Source: Pomacea canaliculata
Lineage: Eukaryota; Mollusca; Gastropoda; Architaenioglossa; Ampullariidae
DNA: 64,000 bases
NCBI RefSeq assembly: GCF_003073045.1
Contig: NC_037594.1
Location: 23,504,927-23,568,926 of the forward strand
Direction of reading: 5' to 3'
Positions 1-13,899 of this stretch are shown here, in pieces. A program made the translations under genes and the position numbers. How positions within the stretch are numbered: the stretch's first letter is position 1; every line of letters begins with the position of its first letter. The notes below the pieces were generated by a model, which worked only from the letters and a program-made list of their open reading frames with translations, was not told where the DNA came from and made no database searches.

Positions 1-229
1 ATTGCAGAAAGCGACCTTTCAGAATAAAGAATAAACGGGAGACAACTACATTCCGATTGTGTCAGTTCTTAAAAGTTATTTCCCTTTAATTAGCACTTTC
101 CTGCTCCTACCCACTGTTGTGTGTGTCAGTAAGATAGTTATAGAATCTGATCTGCTGCCAGAGCATTCCGACTCAATCTTAAAATGTTCTTCATAAGCGA
201 CAAAGACCGGAAATCTCGAGGTTGAATAC

Positions 230-3200
230 CTGAATGTTTGCTGGTTTGTAGCGCAGTCCGGGAGCATCCAGCAAGCGGGTTAACTGCTGAATGTTGAAGT
301 TGGATATGCCTATAGAGCGCGCCAGACCCTTGTTCACCAGCTCCTCCATCGCCTGAGTGAGCGCGCGCATCATGACAACATTATTCAATCAACAACACCA
401 GAATTAGTGTTATAAGAAGGGAAATAAAGTAAAACCTAACACTAGGACATAGATGTTTATCTGTAAACTGAAAACTTGGGCAGACGTATATGTTTCTAGC
501 AACAACTATAACAGTAAAAACAGGCTACAACAGCAATGCATGTTATTAGCTTGACAATGTCCAATCACAGTATATTAAAGGTCAAGGTCTTATTAAAATA
601 AATAGTCACCAATATTATGTTTTATGTTAAATTTTATGCTTGATTTGTAAACACCCTTTTGCTTAATCTGAATAATAGCATACGCTATTGTTGTGTTTAT
701 TTGAATTTTGCGCAACAGCAGACAAAGAAAAGACGTACAACACGAAATTCCGGTGATCTGATGTTATGAACCCTACCACACTGTAAAGTTTACACAGCAA
801 CTGCACTTGCCAGCTTTGAGCAAGACCAGATGAAAAATCTCTGTCACAGAATCAAGTTACACAGAATCTTTGTGCCAGACCTAGAGAAACAACTGATAGA
901 AGTATATAGAGTTCGTCTGGTTTAGCACTTTCCCTGCCTATCACAGTCATCATGATTAATTTCGGTGACCACAGGGCACGCAGTATTCTACTTTATTTTA
1001 ACAGTATGTATGAAACATTACCAACTTAGTTTCGATTCTAAAGAAAAAGACTGGGAGGCTAACACGATAACATCATCTTCGTCCGAGCTTATTGGTATGA
1101 TCCGATCCCTTTACTTTGCGATTCTGACACCCAAGCCTGAAAATAATATATAATTTATAGCCTCAAAACTCCTACAAGAAGCTTTGACGAACAGGGGAGG
1201 GAGGACCCCCACTTTTTCTCCCTGACTGCAGTAAGATAATTGGATAGCTTTCTCCGCTTCTGCTGTCGACATGACCTTCTCTTCTCAACCCCCTATTCTC
1301 TCTCCCCTCCCCGACACCCGCTCTTTATCATCTTACCACCTATCTACTGTCGGCGCTTAGTAAGACATTCTGACCTCCTTGACCTCCCTCAGTCCTGCTT
1401 GATTATACACGTTTCCTTTGAGCTTCTCAAAATTCCAATTCTCGTCAGCAAGGATGAGTGGTCAGAGGGCATAGCTAGTGCTCACCCTGCAAAACCTCTT
1501 ACACCGACTGAGGGAACACATGGGTAAAGTAGGGGTCAAAATAGGTCGCAGGTTTGCAGCCACCCTGTAACCAGATGACTGTTTGCGGATTCTTGGAAAA
1601 GTGGTAGCACACGAAGGGATTTCAGCGTGACGTATTTTGAAACGCTCGTAACTTAGTCAGAGGCCATTTTGGTTTACCAGCTGTCCAAAATGTGTGATTA
1701 ACATGCTGCTCGAGTGTGTTTATGTTTGGTCTTTTAAGTATACGCGCTACTGCTTGAAGTCAATAGAAACTGAGGTATATATTGATTACCATGAGGACAT
1801 GAAGGACGATGTCATCATACGATGATTAGTCGCTCAAAAATTTCATAAGCTTCCAAGAAGGCTTCTCTTGATGTCTCGGCTACAGTCTTCTTGTTGGTCT
1901 CGGTAAGTTCACACTGTGCAAACTGAAACCCACGCGTTGCGCTTGTACCCTTCCTCCCTCTTTATTAATATTTTTTTAAAACTTCATAATATTGCAAAGG
2001 GTTGGTGCGACAAAAGTCAACATAACTGCCAGCACTTGCGCAATAAAGAAGCAAAGATGTTCCGTGGGAAAAAGTGCGAGAGTAACCGCTGTTCGTGACA
2101 TCGCGTGCACTCAAGAATGTAGCGGCCGCTTTCCACTACCCTCCCCCACACGCACGCACACACGCACTCACGTCCCCATCAAGGATATCATCTCAGACTT
2201 TCGTGCAAAATGGATCTACCTTTCATGTTAGCACACGAACTTGAAGTTTCTTTCGCAACATGTGTGTGAGAGGTAGAGGGTGGGGGGAGAATGGCGAGAA
2301 AAGGAAGTGACGGGGAAAGCAGAAAGAGGATGGGCGTAGCTCAAAACTTGAGAATTGAATTGACAAACAAACCTTCTTCCTGTTCTGTGCCTCGTACTGA
2401 GGCACTTGTTTATAGTCAGCGTATTTCTGGGCTTTGCGACAGCATCAAAAGCTGTCTTGTGGCAGTAAATCTGTTGGATGCCGTCAAAGAGACCAATTTC
2501 TAGAGATTTATATTTATTTACGATATGTGAGGTGAGGTGGCACAACTGCGTCGTCGTTGATTAAAATATTTATTTACGACTGACAACCCACTTTGTCGGG
2601 ACAATAAAAGGTAGAAGGCAGCAGAAAAAAACGGTAACAAGAAATGGTGCGAATGGGACTGGGTAGTGGATACAGAAACCCGATCTTTGGCAGTCTTAAT
2701 GGCCCGGTGCCACGATCTACCCTTTTATCCTTTTATGGTAACCTTTTTTTTTTATTACGTTTCAAATAGAAACGGGGACAGTTTAAGTTCGATAGGCGCT
2801 CCCTTTACACCATCTTGCCCGTAGCACGCGTTACTTATCGTGGCGCCATCTTAAAATTAACTGTCAAGGTCCGTTACTCCAGAGAATTTATTCCGCTTGT
2901 GAATGCAGTAGTTTCTTGGCTATAACAGTAGATCGTTCTTGAGCACAACAACTTTCAAAACAACGCAAGTCCAGCTGTTGCTCAGCTGCATTTTGTAACT
3001 GTTGCCCGCAGTGTTGCCTCCCATGATGAAGGTAAACGTTCGGTCAACAGCGGCACTTGATACAACGCGACTTCCTTCCGAGTGCTCGTGGAACCCCACG
3101 GTTGCTGCTCAGCAATTTCCTCCGACTGACTACTGCGATACAATTTCATTAGTACTCCCCCTCCACCTCCACCGACATTCGCACTTGCTCAAAGCACGAT

Positions 3201-6200
3201 GGAAATGCTGTTGCACTCATTGACGTGTACCGCCCTAACTGTAATGAAACCAGGTCAAAGTGAAAGAACTGCAGACGCGAAGGACGTCTTTACTGCTCGC
3301 TGCTTAACAACACACGTCCATCCCCACCATCTTCTCATTGTGTTCCACCCTCCTCACCCCTTCTACTTGCAAACACCCAGCTACAAGCCGACAGACAAAC
3401 ATTTTTCACACATTACTTCATGGTCTAGGCCAGACCTGGGCAAACGCCGGCCCGCGGGCCGGATCGGGCCCGCCTCCTGTCTCTGACCGGCCCGCCCGGG
3501 CGCCCACCAGTAATATCTATATATATACATATTGGTAAAACTGAGTTAGCTATATTAGTCCGGCCCTCTAAACCATCCCAGTTTCTCAAAAACTTTTGCC
3601 CACCCTGGTCTAGGCTCTCTCTCGCTCTAGAAACTCAGAAATTGTAAAGATAATAGCCTGGCAACGTGACCCTGCTTTTTCTGTTGTCCTGCGGCAGGCA
3701 GGATACGAGGTCAAAAAAAAAAAAAATTACTGCTAACAAATGCATTGGGTGGTAAGGGGGAAGTTATATGCTTTTATTGTCTTCTTGAAGATTTTTCTCT
3801 TGATCTTTTTTTTCAATAAACAAACAACAACAAAACGAAATCAACAAAAAAGAAAGTAAAAGTACGATAGAGGGAAAAAAAACCCCAATAAAATGATCAA
3901 CTACCAATCCATCAACACTTTAGATGATTTCTAGCAGGGAACCTGACGCACCCGCCATGTGTCGAGGAAGTCCACGTCCGCTGGTTCTGTCTGTGTGTTG
4001 AGGATCCAGGCCTTCCTCTCCACGGTTTGTTCCTGCACCACAACGACACAACATCGCAAGTGCTTTTGCTTCTTGCCTCCACACCAGGAAATGCCAGGTG
4101 CATCAAAACAGATTAAATAACAAAATTCAACAATAACAGATAGGCCCGGCTGTGCCATCAGGCGAACAGAATACGCAAAAACAACGTGCACCTATCCTGA
4201 CGAAAGGTGGGGAGGATGGGGGAGGGGTAGGCAAGGGGACTAATGTGCACATATTGTGTTGCATACGACCTTTCTGTGTGTGTGAGAGAAAGAGAGTGAG
4301 AGTGAGAGAGAAGGAGAGATTTAAGCCCAATTAGAGTGGTGAATAAGAATGTGTCGGGTGGTGAATATGAAAAAAACTTGTATTATCTGTAAACTCTAGT
4401 CCGCGTCGTTTCTCTAATCTATCGAGTTCAATGCAAGACCCCCAACCTCACCCCCCCCTCAAAAAAAGTGGTTTCACTTCTCTGCCCTCGTGGCTCATGC
4501 AGACAAAATGCTCGCCCTGCTTTCATTTGACCTCAGGACTTCATAGATAGGAAGTCGCCTCCCTTTTGTTCCATCCAGCATCCTGTTGGATGGTGTGTCT
4601 TGCCGGACCACGAACAGTAGGGAATAACTGTATGTACATACACTGGTTTGTTTTTGCACAATTAATGAGAGAACGTGTGAAGAAATGAGTAATGTTTCCT
4701 GTACTTAACTTTGCTCGACCTTTTTATCAGGGTTGTGTTGGCAATTGGCGGCTGCAAGATAGGCTACATGACATTTTCTTTCCTGTCTTTATCAAGAAAG
4801 CACACAATGAAAAAAAAAGGGAAAAGGATAATTCCAGGTACTGCTGACAGCTGTGCTTGCTAATGCATTGGCAACAAACATACTTAATCATTCTATGGCC
4901 CTTTGGGCATTCAAAGGGCTCACTACTTTAATCGTCGTCAGTCCTTAGAAATCACGGAAAGAAATTTAACGCGAGTTCTGGTTGCACAGAGAGAGAGAGA
5001 GTGTGTGTGGAAAGAGCGGGAGATATGTTCGTACACGCGAGGCAAGGATGGCGATAAGAAAGAAATATTTAAATAACTAGTCGGGTGCAAATATTTTTTT
5101 TCTCTGATGACTGGGTGCAAGAAGATACTGTTTTCCCCAGATCTGGGTAAATACACCTTTAACGTTTTGATTTGAGCTACTTATATGCCTACAAACATCA
5201 CCACCAACAGAAAGAAGTCCATACACATGCCTGGATAGTGCATGGATACATATATACTCTAAGAGTCTCAGCCAATGGGAGAGCTGAAGCATATGTTAAT
5301 TAAGCGTACAGTGACATGACAATTTTGACATTGCACATGGTGATGTTTGTAGACATGTATCTCGAGAACGTAAGAGATTCACTGAGATCTACGGAAACTA
5401 AGCTTTATACATTTGTACACTCCACCGTCATTTAAACGAGGACATCACCACGTCTTGGTTTCGAGACATATCACTTCGGCTTCTAGCACACAAAGAGGGT
5501 GGGGGAGAGAGAAGCAAAGAGAGTATAACCAGACCAGAACAAATGGACAAAAGTGGGGGTCAGGGACAGGAACAAACCTTGAAAGCCATGGGCCAGTGCA
5601 TGAGAAGTAGGTCCACGTAGTCCAGGCCAAGGTCGTTAAGAGAGTCGCGAAGACCTGCCTCAACCCTGTCGGGCTCGTGGAACGTGTTCCACAGCTGTAT
5701 ACAAACACAAAGAGCAGGTGAGTGTATAGAGGCCTTTGTTATCTTGTTGAAAAAACATCCCTAATTAAAGAACGTGTCATATTACAACTATGCTTTCAAA
5801 TCATCAAAAACTAGTCGCCAAAAGCTATAATAGCATTTACTAGTAAAGATTTACCAGATATGAAAACACATCACAGCAGTAATAATTACTGCGGCACTAA
5901 CAACTGGGTTAGCTTGAAAAACAACCCAGGATGTTGCAAGACAGAGTATGGTAACACAATTCCTTACAGGTCATGAACAATTTTTTCCTTAAAAATTCGA
6001 GGTGCAAGGAAGAAGGGGATATCTTTCTTTGAAGGAACGATTAGCAAGGACGTGGAGCAGGAGAGGTACCAGGAAACTTAACCTCAAGAACGAAAACTAC
6101 CTTTGTGCTGATAAATAACTCGTTCCTGGTGACAGCACCTGCTTTGATCCTGTCTGCGAGGGCGGCCCCCACCGCGGACTCGGAACGGTAGATCCATGCG

Positions 6201-7959
6201 CAGTCGACCATGCGATAGCCTGAATCCAGGGCAGCCTTGACTGCTTCACATATCATATCATCCTGTGCGACAAAAATAACTAAATAAATAAAACCCGCGC
6301 CACAGGTCTAGGCAAGTCTCTAGGTTTTCTGACCAAGATAGTCTTTGGTGCAGAACGGAGTAGAAATGTTCACAGTAAGGTTCACAGTAAGGTTCACAGT
6401 AAGGTTCACAGTACAAGTAGAGGCCGCCGAGAGCCAGCTCAGGCCTTGGGTAGACGACCTCTTCAGGCCCCTGGTAATGGTAAATTATTTTCCAAGTATA
6501 TAATAATATGCTCACAATTCGACTACCAATATCTACATTTCATTCAGTTACATAATATAGACTTATAACATGAGGTCAAGTGCACTAGGGTCTACATCAC
6601 TACTTGAGGATAGAGTTGTATACACGTGAGTGGTTAGTGAATGAAGAAAAATGACAGTAAAGGATCTTGATCCGCTTCATATTAAAAATGATCAGAGTGA
6701 GGAATGTTATGCCAACCTTTCTTTAAAAGAAAAAGAAAAGGAAAAGGGAAAAATACCGTCGCAGGCCCGGGTACACCAGACCCACCTGTCCCCCAGCCCC
6801 TCTCGTCAGGCCTGGTACAAGGTTAGAGCACGACCAATAAATGCAGACTCGCAGCCACATACACACACATGTGCGCAGCTGCTAGACAGACTTAACAAGA
6901 GTATTTGTCTTTTGCAAACATATGCTTTGCCTGGAGAGAAAAAAGAAAGAAAAAAAAACCTGGTTGCAAGGTCTTCCTCCCACCTTCTGTAAACTCCCAA
7001 TGCGACTCGAACGAATAGCACGTCCTACATCTACCAAATTCTAGAGAAAAAAAATGTCTTATTTTGTAACTGACTATAATTGCTCTTTGGGATTAATAAA
7101 GTTGGTCATTTGTCACACTTTCACTTCAATTTCTGTTGAAGACAAATTATTCTTAAACATTTAGAAACAAGGAGAAAGGCAGAGCATTTTAGTGTGCATG
7201 CACTACAAACGGATGTGCCTTCTACTTACGAGAAAGTGTGTGTAGCGTCAGCTTTCCCTTTCTCTAATGGGCAGAGACAGAGAGAGAAAGAAAAAAGAAA
7301 GAGAGGTTTATGAGGTAATCATTAGCAGCTACATTTGTTCACAAAGAACCATCAAGGCAGTAATCACGGTTAAGGCAGTAACTGTAAGCGTAAGTTCAAG
7401 TGCTTATCAGGCCGTGCACGTGACGCTCGGTATCAAGTCCTTGAACGGACTCTCTCATCAGCACGTATGCACACACGCCTCTCTTTCATAAAAAAAACAA
7501 CCCCAGCGCTGCGGCGATGAACGGGTCGGGTTGTCCTCTCAAATGTAAAAAAGCAGGTCACCACACATTTTCTCCTGAAAACCTTGACACACGAACTAAA
7601 ATACAGCATTTCGACATCCGTGTCTGCACATACGTGCTAAATCTTCAGCAAACAAGATGTCATCATGTCTCATCGCATGAATTTACAGGATCTTCGCAGA
7701 ATAAGATGCATGCAGCTCTTGTTTTGCGTGACAACCGCAGTGCAGCCAGATATGCTTCATCGTGTTGGTCTACGAGGGATGGGTGACTAAGCTAACTCGA
7801 GTGTTTTGGGGAGGTGACAGAGGATGATAGGCTTGAAAGCAATGGTAATCGTGGGAGGAGTGGGGTAAGGTGGCGTACCTTCAGGTTGTCGAAGGTTCCT
7901 AAGCCCACCAGAGGCATCGCGTACCCCGAAGGTAGCTCGATCGTCGGACAAGCCGCCAT
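230..7959 (-). CDS. Aldo-keto reductase (AKR1-type), 5' part, five coding exons, runs off the left edge
   Basis: Predicted NADPH-dependent reductase of aldehydes and ketones, cytosolic (alpha/beta)8 barrel. Coding exons on the minus strand: 7879-7959, 6101-6262, 5578-5694, 3952-4032, 230-352, all phase 0 with GT-AG borders, giving 188 residues of an expected ~310-330. The ATG at 7959 starts [20 protein letters not shown], the usual N-terminus of the family. The catalytic tetrad is visible: Asp47 and Tyr52 ([10 protein letters not shown]), Lys81 (FISTK) and His114 (LLLMHWP). Later come [10 protein letters not shown] and [12 protein letters not shown], the family's conserved barrel strands. The C-terminal third, with most of the cofactor-binding loop and the substrate-specificity loop, should lie left of base 1. 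Introns are 1.5-3.6 kb and full of simple repeats and a MITE. Subfamily and substrate cannot be told from this part. Family assignment is firm. Confidence 0.93.
3431..3607. mobile_element. hAT-type MITE (177 bp) in AKR intron 4
   Basis: A 177 bp non-autonomous element starts CAGACCTGGGCAAAC and ends in the near-complement GCCCACCCTG. It is flanked by a perfect 8 bp target duplication GTCTAGGC (3423-3430 and 3608-3615). The interior has the GC-rich palindrome GGCCCGCGGGCC seen in widespread animal hAT MITEs. No coding capacity. The 8 bp duplication and CAG/CTG termini are the hAT signature. Confidence 0.85.
6368..6413. repeat. 12-bp tandem repeat, 3.8 copies, in AKR intron 1
   Basis: The unit GTTCACAGTAAG is repeated at 6368, 6380 and 6392, with a partial copy at 6404, about 105 bp upstream (on the minus strand) of the acceptor of AKR exon 2. 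Copies are identical. It makes a spurious YCEP repeat peptide on the minus strand. Confidence 0.9.
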
Positions 7960-10370
7960 GCTGTTGCAGTGGTTGTTGCTGCTCTCTTGTTGTGTTGTCT
8001 CGACACCTTGACCTGCTTTGTGTTAATCAGAATAACAACTGCTACAGAAGAAGTGACCTACAAGATCTAGTTTCGGGGCTGTTATCGAGAACACAACATG
8101 TGCAGTCTTGCAAGCAGCTTCTTCCTGTTTTCGTCGCCGATGATAATGGTGGTATGCTCGAGAAAGGGAAGGAGCGGAGAAGGGGCTTGGGGGTAAAAAT
8201 TCCTGCACGTATGAACGTCTTTGATTGAATATACACATACGTGTGCGTGTGTGAAGGAGATGTACGGGTTCGGTGAACTGGGTGTGGATATAGGTGGGGA
8301 GTGCATGACAGTATGAATGCAAATTTGCTTAATGTGAGAGACCCACGTGGAGAAAATGGCGACAATGGTTTTTCTGAGTTATAAATCACTGTGTTATTAG
8401 CTCAGACAGGTATTGTGGGGTGAAGCTTAAAATATAGACGAAAGCAAACAAAGAAGTATTAAGATTTCACATTATCAGATTTGTTATATGCAAGGCTACT
8501 TTCTTCAAAACTTGGTCGTGTGGGGTAGTGTGGGAGGGCGGTGGTTAAATCTTAATCGCATCCACACCGTTTGTTTAATCCTCTCCAAATTGATTAGAAA
8601 TTTTTTGTTTGTTTATGGTTTTGTCATGGATTATGTCTTGTTCTTAGATATGACCAATGACAACATATAAAGTTACTACTAAGCAGATGATGTTTCAATA
8701 TACTTCTACAGTGCAGAACAAATTTTCGACAACTGTATTGGAAAGAATATTCTAAAAGAGATCAAAAGACACAGGAAGAAAAAAAGGCGTGTGAACATGC
8801 TGTGTAGCGATTGGCACGGCCGCAAAATCTCTATTAAAATCTCAGTCGTCGTGCCTCTTTGTAAACACGAGCTGTCAACCTGTTAAGTTACAGAGGGACA
8901 ATGAGAGTTTTATTATTGCGCTACGTTGATGCTGCCCTTGAATATGCTTCAATCAATTGAAAAGAAAGAGCAAAACTGGACGATAAAATCACAACTGCAA
9001 GAGTTAACGGCAGAAGTCAACTCCGGCAAAATCGCCGTGTTGTTCCGTATCATAAAAGCGTAGAAATGGCGATAAGCACCGCGGTTTGCTAGCAGAAAAA
9101 GGGAATGCAGAGATATCACAAATAAAGAAATAATAGTTTGTTATACATAGAACAATTACTATGTTGTGCTTTTTTAATCTTCCAATTTAACACGAAATTC
9201 AGGAAAATCATCTGGGACTAGTGTCGATCTGAAAGAAATTTGTCAAAAAGCGTCAACGTTGATTTTACAGACGCCACCCTCATCATATGTTGTCATGAGC
9301 CCACCTATTTTTTTTTCTCCCTGCTGTGTTCTCAGCCAAAGCCATCTGTCCTCTTTCAGACACGTTTTCCTCCCTCGCGTATCCTCTACAACACTTGGCT
9401 TTCGCCTTGACCGCTCGCCAGGTCAGGGTAGGGTGGTCAGGGTCGGTGGGTTTTCCCAGTCCGCCTCTACCAACGGCCTTGTATGTATGCGGGTCTGTGT
9501 GCGTGCTTGAATGGGTTTGTGCGTGTGTCGGGCCATATCCATCACTTCTATACCTATATGCAAGCGCCTAAAATTTTTTATGACGAATTGTCTATTTAGT
9601 ACTACATTTCAACAAGTACAAGAATCAGTCGATGGAAAATTCTGACCAATAAGTATCAAGTCTTAATTGTCTGCTCGATCATTGCAAAAGGATAAAGTTT
9701 ATTTTTGTAAATATCTTAGAATCTTAAGTATCTTCCGACTACAAACAGCCAAGTCAATTGTAGTAAATAGTATATTTTTTCCATTTTTCTTGAGCTTCGC
9801 AAGATCAGCCTTTCCTGCCAGTTTCTCCCACAACTAACTGTCTTCATAGCAGCAGTTAAAACGAAAGAAAGGGGAAGAAATACGTTTCTATCCTTACTCG
9901 CACTGTCTGTCTGTATAACGGCGATGAAAAGGAAGAGAACGCGTGCACGTGTTAGCTATTATTCCACACCCTCCCCCTATCAGTTGTATTCATCCCCCAT
10001 GTGGTAGGATTCCGCGCTCTACAATCATCCTGATTATTATTATCCTTACCTTCGATGATACCAGCTGTCGCTATTGTAATACTTTAAAATACGGTTTCCA
10101 TAACGAATCCCATCAATCGATATTACTTTGATATCTGTGATTTTTTTCCAGATGTCGCCTGATGGAATATTTAGCAATAAAACCTTTCATAGCTTAAAAA
10201 CTTTATGGCAACAATGTGAGTGTTGAAACACTGCGGGATGTCGACTTAACGGAAACATCCTCCCAACATTAGGAATGACGTCTGTATGATTTAACGATGC
10301 TACGCTTGAATGATCGGACTTTATACAAGTGTAATTTACGTGAATTATGAGCACCATAAATTATGTACAC

Positions 10371-10475
10371 CAGGGGTGGGAACTTCCAGCCCACCCGAGG
10401 CAACCTTTTTCATAGCAACAGAAATGTACATTAAGAGAATCATTATTTACATAAAGTTCGAGGGCCACGTAAGAA
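10371..10475. mobile_element. Truncated hAT-like MITE remnant
   Basis: The left part CAGGGGTGGGAACTTCCAGC, followed about 90 bp later by CGAGGGCCACGTAAGAAC, resembles the ends and interior of common animal hAT MITEs (CAGGGGTGGGCAAC type). No matching right terminus or target duplication was found, so this is a decayed or truncated copy. Confidence 0.4.
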
Positions 10476-10732
10476 CGTGTTTGATGGGATAGGTAGGACA
10501 CACACGAGTGCATGACGGGACAGACACCCACGCGGCCTATGTCGACAATTTTTGAGAATTTATCATGTGATTCACCACATGCAAAGGGCAGACTTCTTCC
10601 TGTTTGATGTCGCTGTTGATAATTGTTCTTCGAACGTGTCCTCGCATACAATAATAAAAATATAATAACCTTCAACACTGCTGTGTACTTTAGTTAACAG
10701 TTCAGGCTTAGGAATGTCTAACCACGAACTTA

Positions 10733-10810
10733 TATCCCCTGGACAGCTGGCAGACGATTTTTTTTTTTTCACTTAACTGCTAGAACGAGGCTCGGGTGCT
10801 CAAAACTTCC
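10733..10810. repeat. Dispersed repeat, copy A
   Basis: Shares CACGAACTT...CTGGCAGACGATTTTT...TTAACT.CTA.AACGAGG...TTCCGGTT with 41779-41865. No coding content. The family is not recognised. Confidence 0.6.
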
Positions 10811-11746
10811 GGTTAACCCTACCATGGTTTAGCGAATGACTTCAGTGGCTATGTCAGCAAAGTCTGCAAGAGTAACAACAATAACGGTGGTTCAGTGAAA
10901 CGTGCGAGTATCAAATTTCGGTTGAAAGCTTTTTTTTCGCTTCCGTATCGACACAGATCAAGAAAGTCGAACGGGTCTTATTCAGGCTGCAAAAGTTTCA
11001 CTCCATTTGCAAGGGGTTGCATTAAAAAAAGGTTCACTTATGTTTAGCCGACATGTTCTTTAGATCACGATCCCCATTAAAACAAAAATTTAGTTATTAA
11101 TAATAGCGTCATTCATTAAATTTTCAGCAGATCACTTCAGAAGTGTATTGATTAAATATTCTTCTTAATGTTTTAAAAAACTCGTTGTAGATGAATAGGC
11201 CTAGATCAACATCAGTGCTTTCTGTTCACACACACCCCTACGCCAACACTGATGATTTACAATGTGTCGTCTGCTGTAAACCAGTATTATAGATTTAAAA
11301 TCAAGAATAGAAAATAGCTAAATTGATGTTGCGTTTTCTCTTTGATTTGTTATTGTTGTGTTTTAGTATATCACAATTTTATATTTTATGTTTCACTATT
11401 ACCAGTGATATGCTTGAAGCTCACACACCCCTCAATCATCATCCTGAAAGCACCACAAAATACCAGATTTTATATAAAAGCGAGAGACCGAGGTGAAGCA
11501 TATGATTCTAGATCTAGAAGTTTAAATGCGATTCCTATTATTTATTATTTCATACAAAAGATTTCAGACTAGTGAAGCAAATACTTTTGTATTCTAAATA
11601 GATACAAGATTGGTTAATTAATAGTGCACACAAGCAATGCACTTCGGTAATTATATTGTTGATACCAAACGTCTCATTAAATTCCATTTTCGCGCTGCTC
11701 TTCCGGAACTACGATCAACCTCTGGTTCGCCAAAACTAACCGCGGA

Positions 11747-11908
11747 TCACTTTGCAAGAGGCCGAGAGTGAGTCTCGGCATACAGACATCAATCCATAAA
11801 TACACGTTCAGAGTCTAACATTACCTTGTCATGGATTTCCAAATAGAGCAAGCCGATTTGTATGACTCGCGAATGATGTTATAAATATCAAAATGGACAT
11901 TAGAGGAA
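11747..11908. repeat. Dispersed repeat, copy C
   Basis: The part with GTCTCGGCATACAGACATCA and ATCCATAAATACACG matches 41911-41945. The following part, GTATGACTCGCGAATGA to ATGGACATTAGAGG, matches 21105-21155. The pieces seem to belong to one repeat family of unknown class that also includes 10733 and 41779. Confidence 0.5.
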
Positions 11909-13140
11909 GAAGCTTCTCCATCCCTGCTCTTCTCGTTGATTTCTTCGGAACAAACTTCAAAAGGATCAGAATCATGCTGCTTGTAGTGTCGTCTGTAGGC
12001 ATAAGGCAGATCTTTCTAGACCTTTCCTAACGAGCTTAATTGGCTGCTAATCCGAGATTACGCTGGTTTCAACGGCGTGTGGTGTATTAAGTAAAAGACT
12101 AATTCCAGCTATGATAGAACTATCTGTATAGGATCACCAGGCCATTAGGATCGGCGAAAACAACTTCTGGTATGAGAAATTTGGGTTGCCTCACTTTATT
12201 CTGTCGCTAGGTCCCCATGAAGGGCGGTCGTCGGAAACTAAAACAGAATCCAAATTAAGACGTAAAGGAAAAAAAAAGGACATTGATTTCCATATTGATG
12301 ACCATGATGAAAAACAATGATTTGTGTAGTGGTTTGTTTTTATACTGAATTTTCCGCAAAACAATACTAAAAACCTTGTTGAGGAAGATGTGAATTATGA
12401 TACACTAGGATCACCCTACTGTCACAAACCTCAAAGTGAGGTACTGCGCAGCACAGGTGTGCGTAGACAGGTAAATCACACCTCGATCTCTAAGGATATA
12501 CTTTGTAATGGGGCTGCCGACAAACATGGTATGTTCTTCAAATGCTTTGGTTAATTCTTGAACTGTCTGTTAATTTAGTCCTGCCAATCCTTCGTCTCGT
12601 CCGTTGTTTTGTCTCTCTTTTCTCCTCCTAGCTTTGGAAGTAATGATGAGAAAAAAGGTTTTCCACGATATTAATTGTTGATACAGAACATGTTTGTGGT
12701 GAAGATGATCTTTGTCTTACAGTCGTCATGCAGTAATTCAGACAGTGAGAATGAAACTGATACTTTATCCTATGTGGCAATTAACGTCTGTGAAATTAGA
12801 ACACTGTTAAAATCCCGGATTTTATTGACTTTTGGTCAAATTACGATGTGATATGATTTAGCGAGAGTAAGCTGGATAGCACCGATTCTGTTGATGTTCG
12901 TGGATATGTTTCATTCAAAAAAGGTCATATTTAATTTCAAAAGATGGTGGGGGGCATACTTTTTTGATCGAAAAATGTTTTGTTATCCATATTACAAGTT
13001 TTTAAGAAAGTATGTTTACATATAAGATATCTGATAATGTAAAATCTTAATACTGCTTTGTGGACTTTCATCTATGTTTAATGCCTTGCCCCATAAAAGC
13101 TATCTGAGCTAGTCACACCTTAATACTAACACTAGTCTAC

Positions 13141-13164
13141 ACTTAATACTTAATACTTAATACT
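13141..13164. repeat. ACTTAAT heptamer tandem repeat
   Basis: Three exact copies of ACTTAAT followed by ACT, bracketed by ACTAGTC on the left and TACTAGTC on the right. Short simple repeat. Confidence 0.8.
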
Positions 13165-13306
13165 AGTCATTTGGATGTTTTGAGCCTGCTATCCCACTAC
13201 TACTTCTGTCAGTGTAGAATCAGATACTTTACTAGGATTGACCTAATGGAGGTTTATTACACACTGGTGTAAGGGATTACAGAAGACGGAAAAAAGAGGA
13301 AAACTG

Positions 13307-13336
13307 TAACAGGATCTAACAGGATGTAACAGGATA
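13307..13336. repeat. TAACAGGATN decamer tandem repeat
   Basis: Three consecutive 10 bp units that differ only in the last base (C, G, A). Simple repeat, no function inferred. Confidence 0.8.
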
Positions 13337-13854
13337 TAGCAAGCATAACGATACTCGTTCTCGATGAAAGGTGCTACCATCTCTGCGCTGTCTCCTCACG
13401 CTCTGACCACTGACCTCTTCACCCGACATTCACGCCCTCCTTCACCCTAACACACCCGTGCACCTCCATCCTGTCGCTAGTCGACCCTCCCGCTCTCCTT
13501 CGGTCACGGGGTTGTCACCCGACTAGTAATTACCCCCCACCTCCAGCCTGTACCTGTCCTTCCACACTACTATACTAGAAGTCTACACCAGAACGAGCTA
13601 GACTGATAAACGTGAAGTAGTGACTTGTGAACACTGGATTGTTAACGGTGAACTGTGATTAGCATAAAACCATTGTGAACGTGGCATTACTACCTGTGTG
13701 AACAATAACGAGAGGAGACAGCGAGAGAGCTAAGTTTGTATGAATTATGTGTTAACCTAATGTATAACATATATATATATATATGTATTGTTTAATTAAT
13801 TCTTTAATTCATATCGAGGTATTTACTGAGTGATGGTGTTGTAATGAGGTGTGG

Positions 13855-13899
13855 GCGAATGCTTGCGTGTCAAACGTTATCCACTGCGCTACAGAGCCC
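13855..13899 (-). repeat. tRNA-like (possibly SINE head) fragment
   Basis: On the minus strand the sequence begins GGGCTCTGTAGCGCAGTGGA. It carries an RNA polymerase III A-box (TAGCGCAGTGG) and resembles the 5' half of an animal tRNA-Arg. The anticodon stem is degenerate and no B-box (GGTTCGA) follows, so it is not a working tRNA. A tRNA-derived SINE head or a tRNA pseudogene is possible. Confidence 0.35.

Noticed and set aside
1240..1527. 95-codon plus-strand frame rich in Pro, Leu and Ser
   Set aside because: Alternative start only, pyrimidine-rich composition, no homology or splice signals.
6258..6515. Minus-strand frame with four YCEP repeats
   Set aside because: Produced by the 12-bp tandem repeat in AKR intron 1 and runs through a known splice acceptor.
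13855..13899. A functional tRNA-Arg gene
   Set aside because: Only the 5' half fits; the anticodon arm is degenerate and the B-box is missing.
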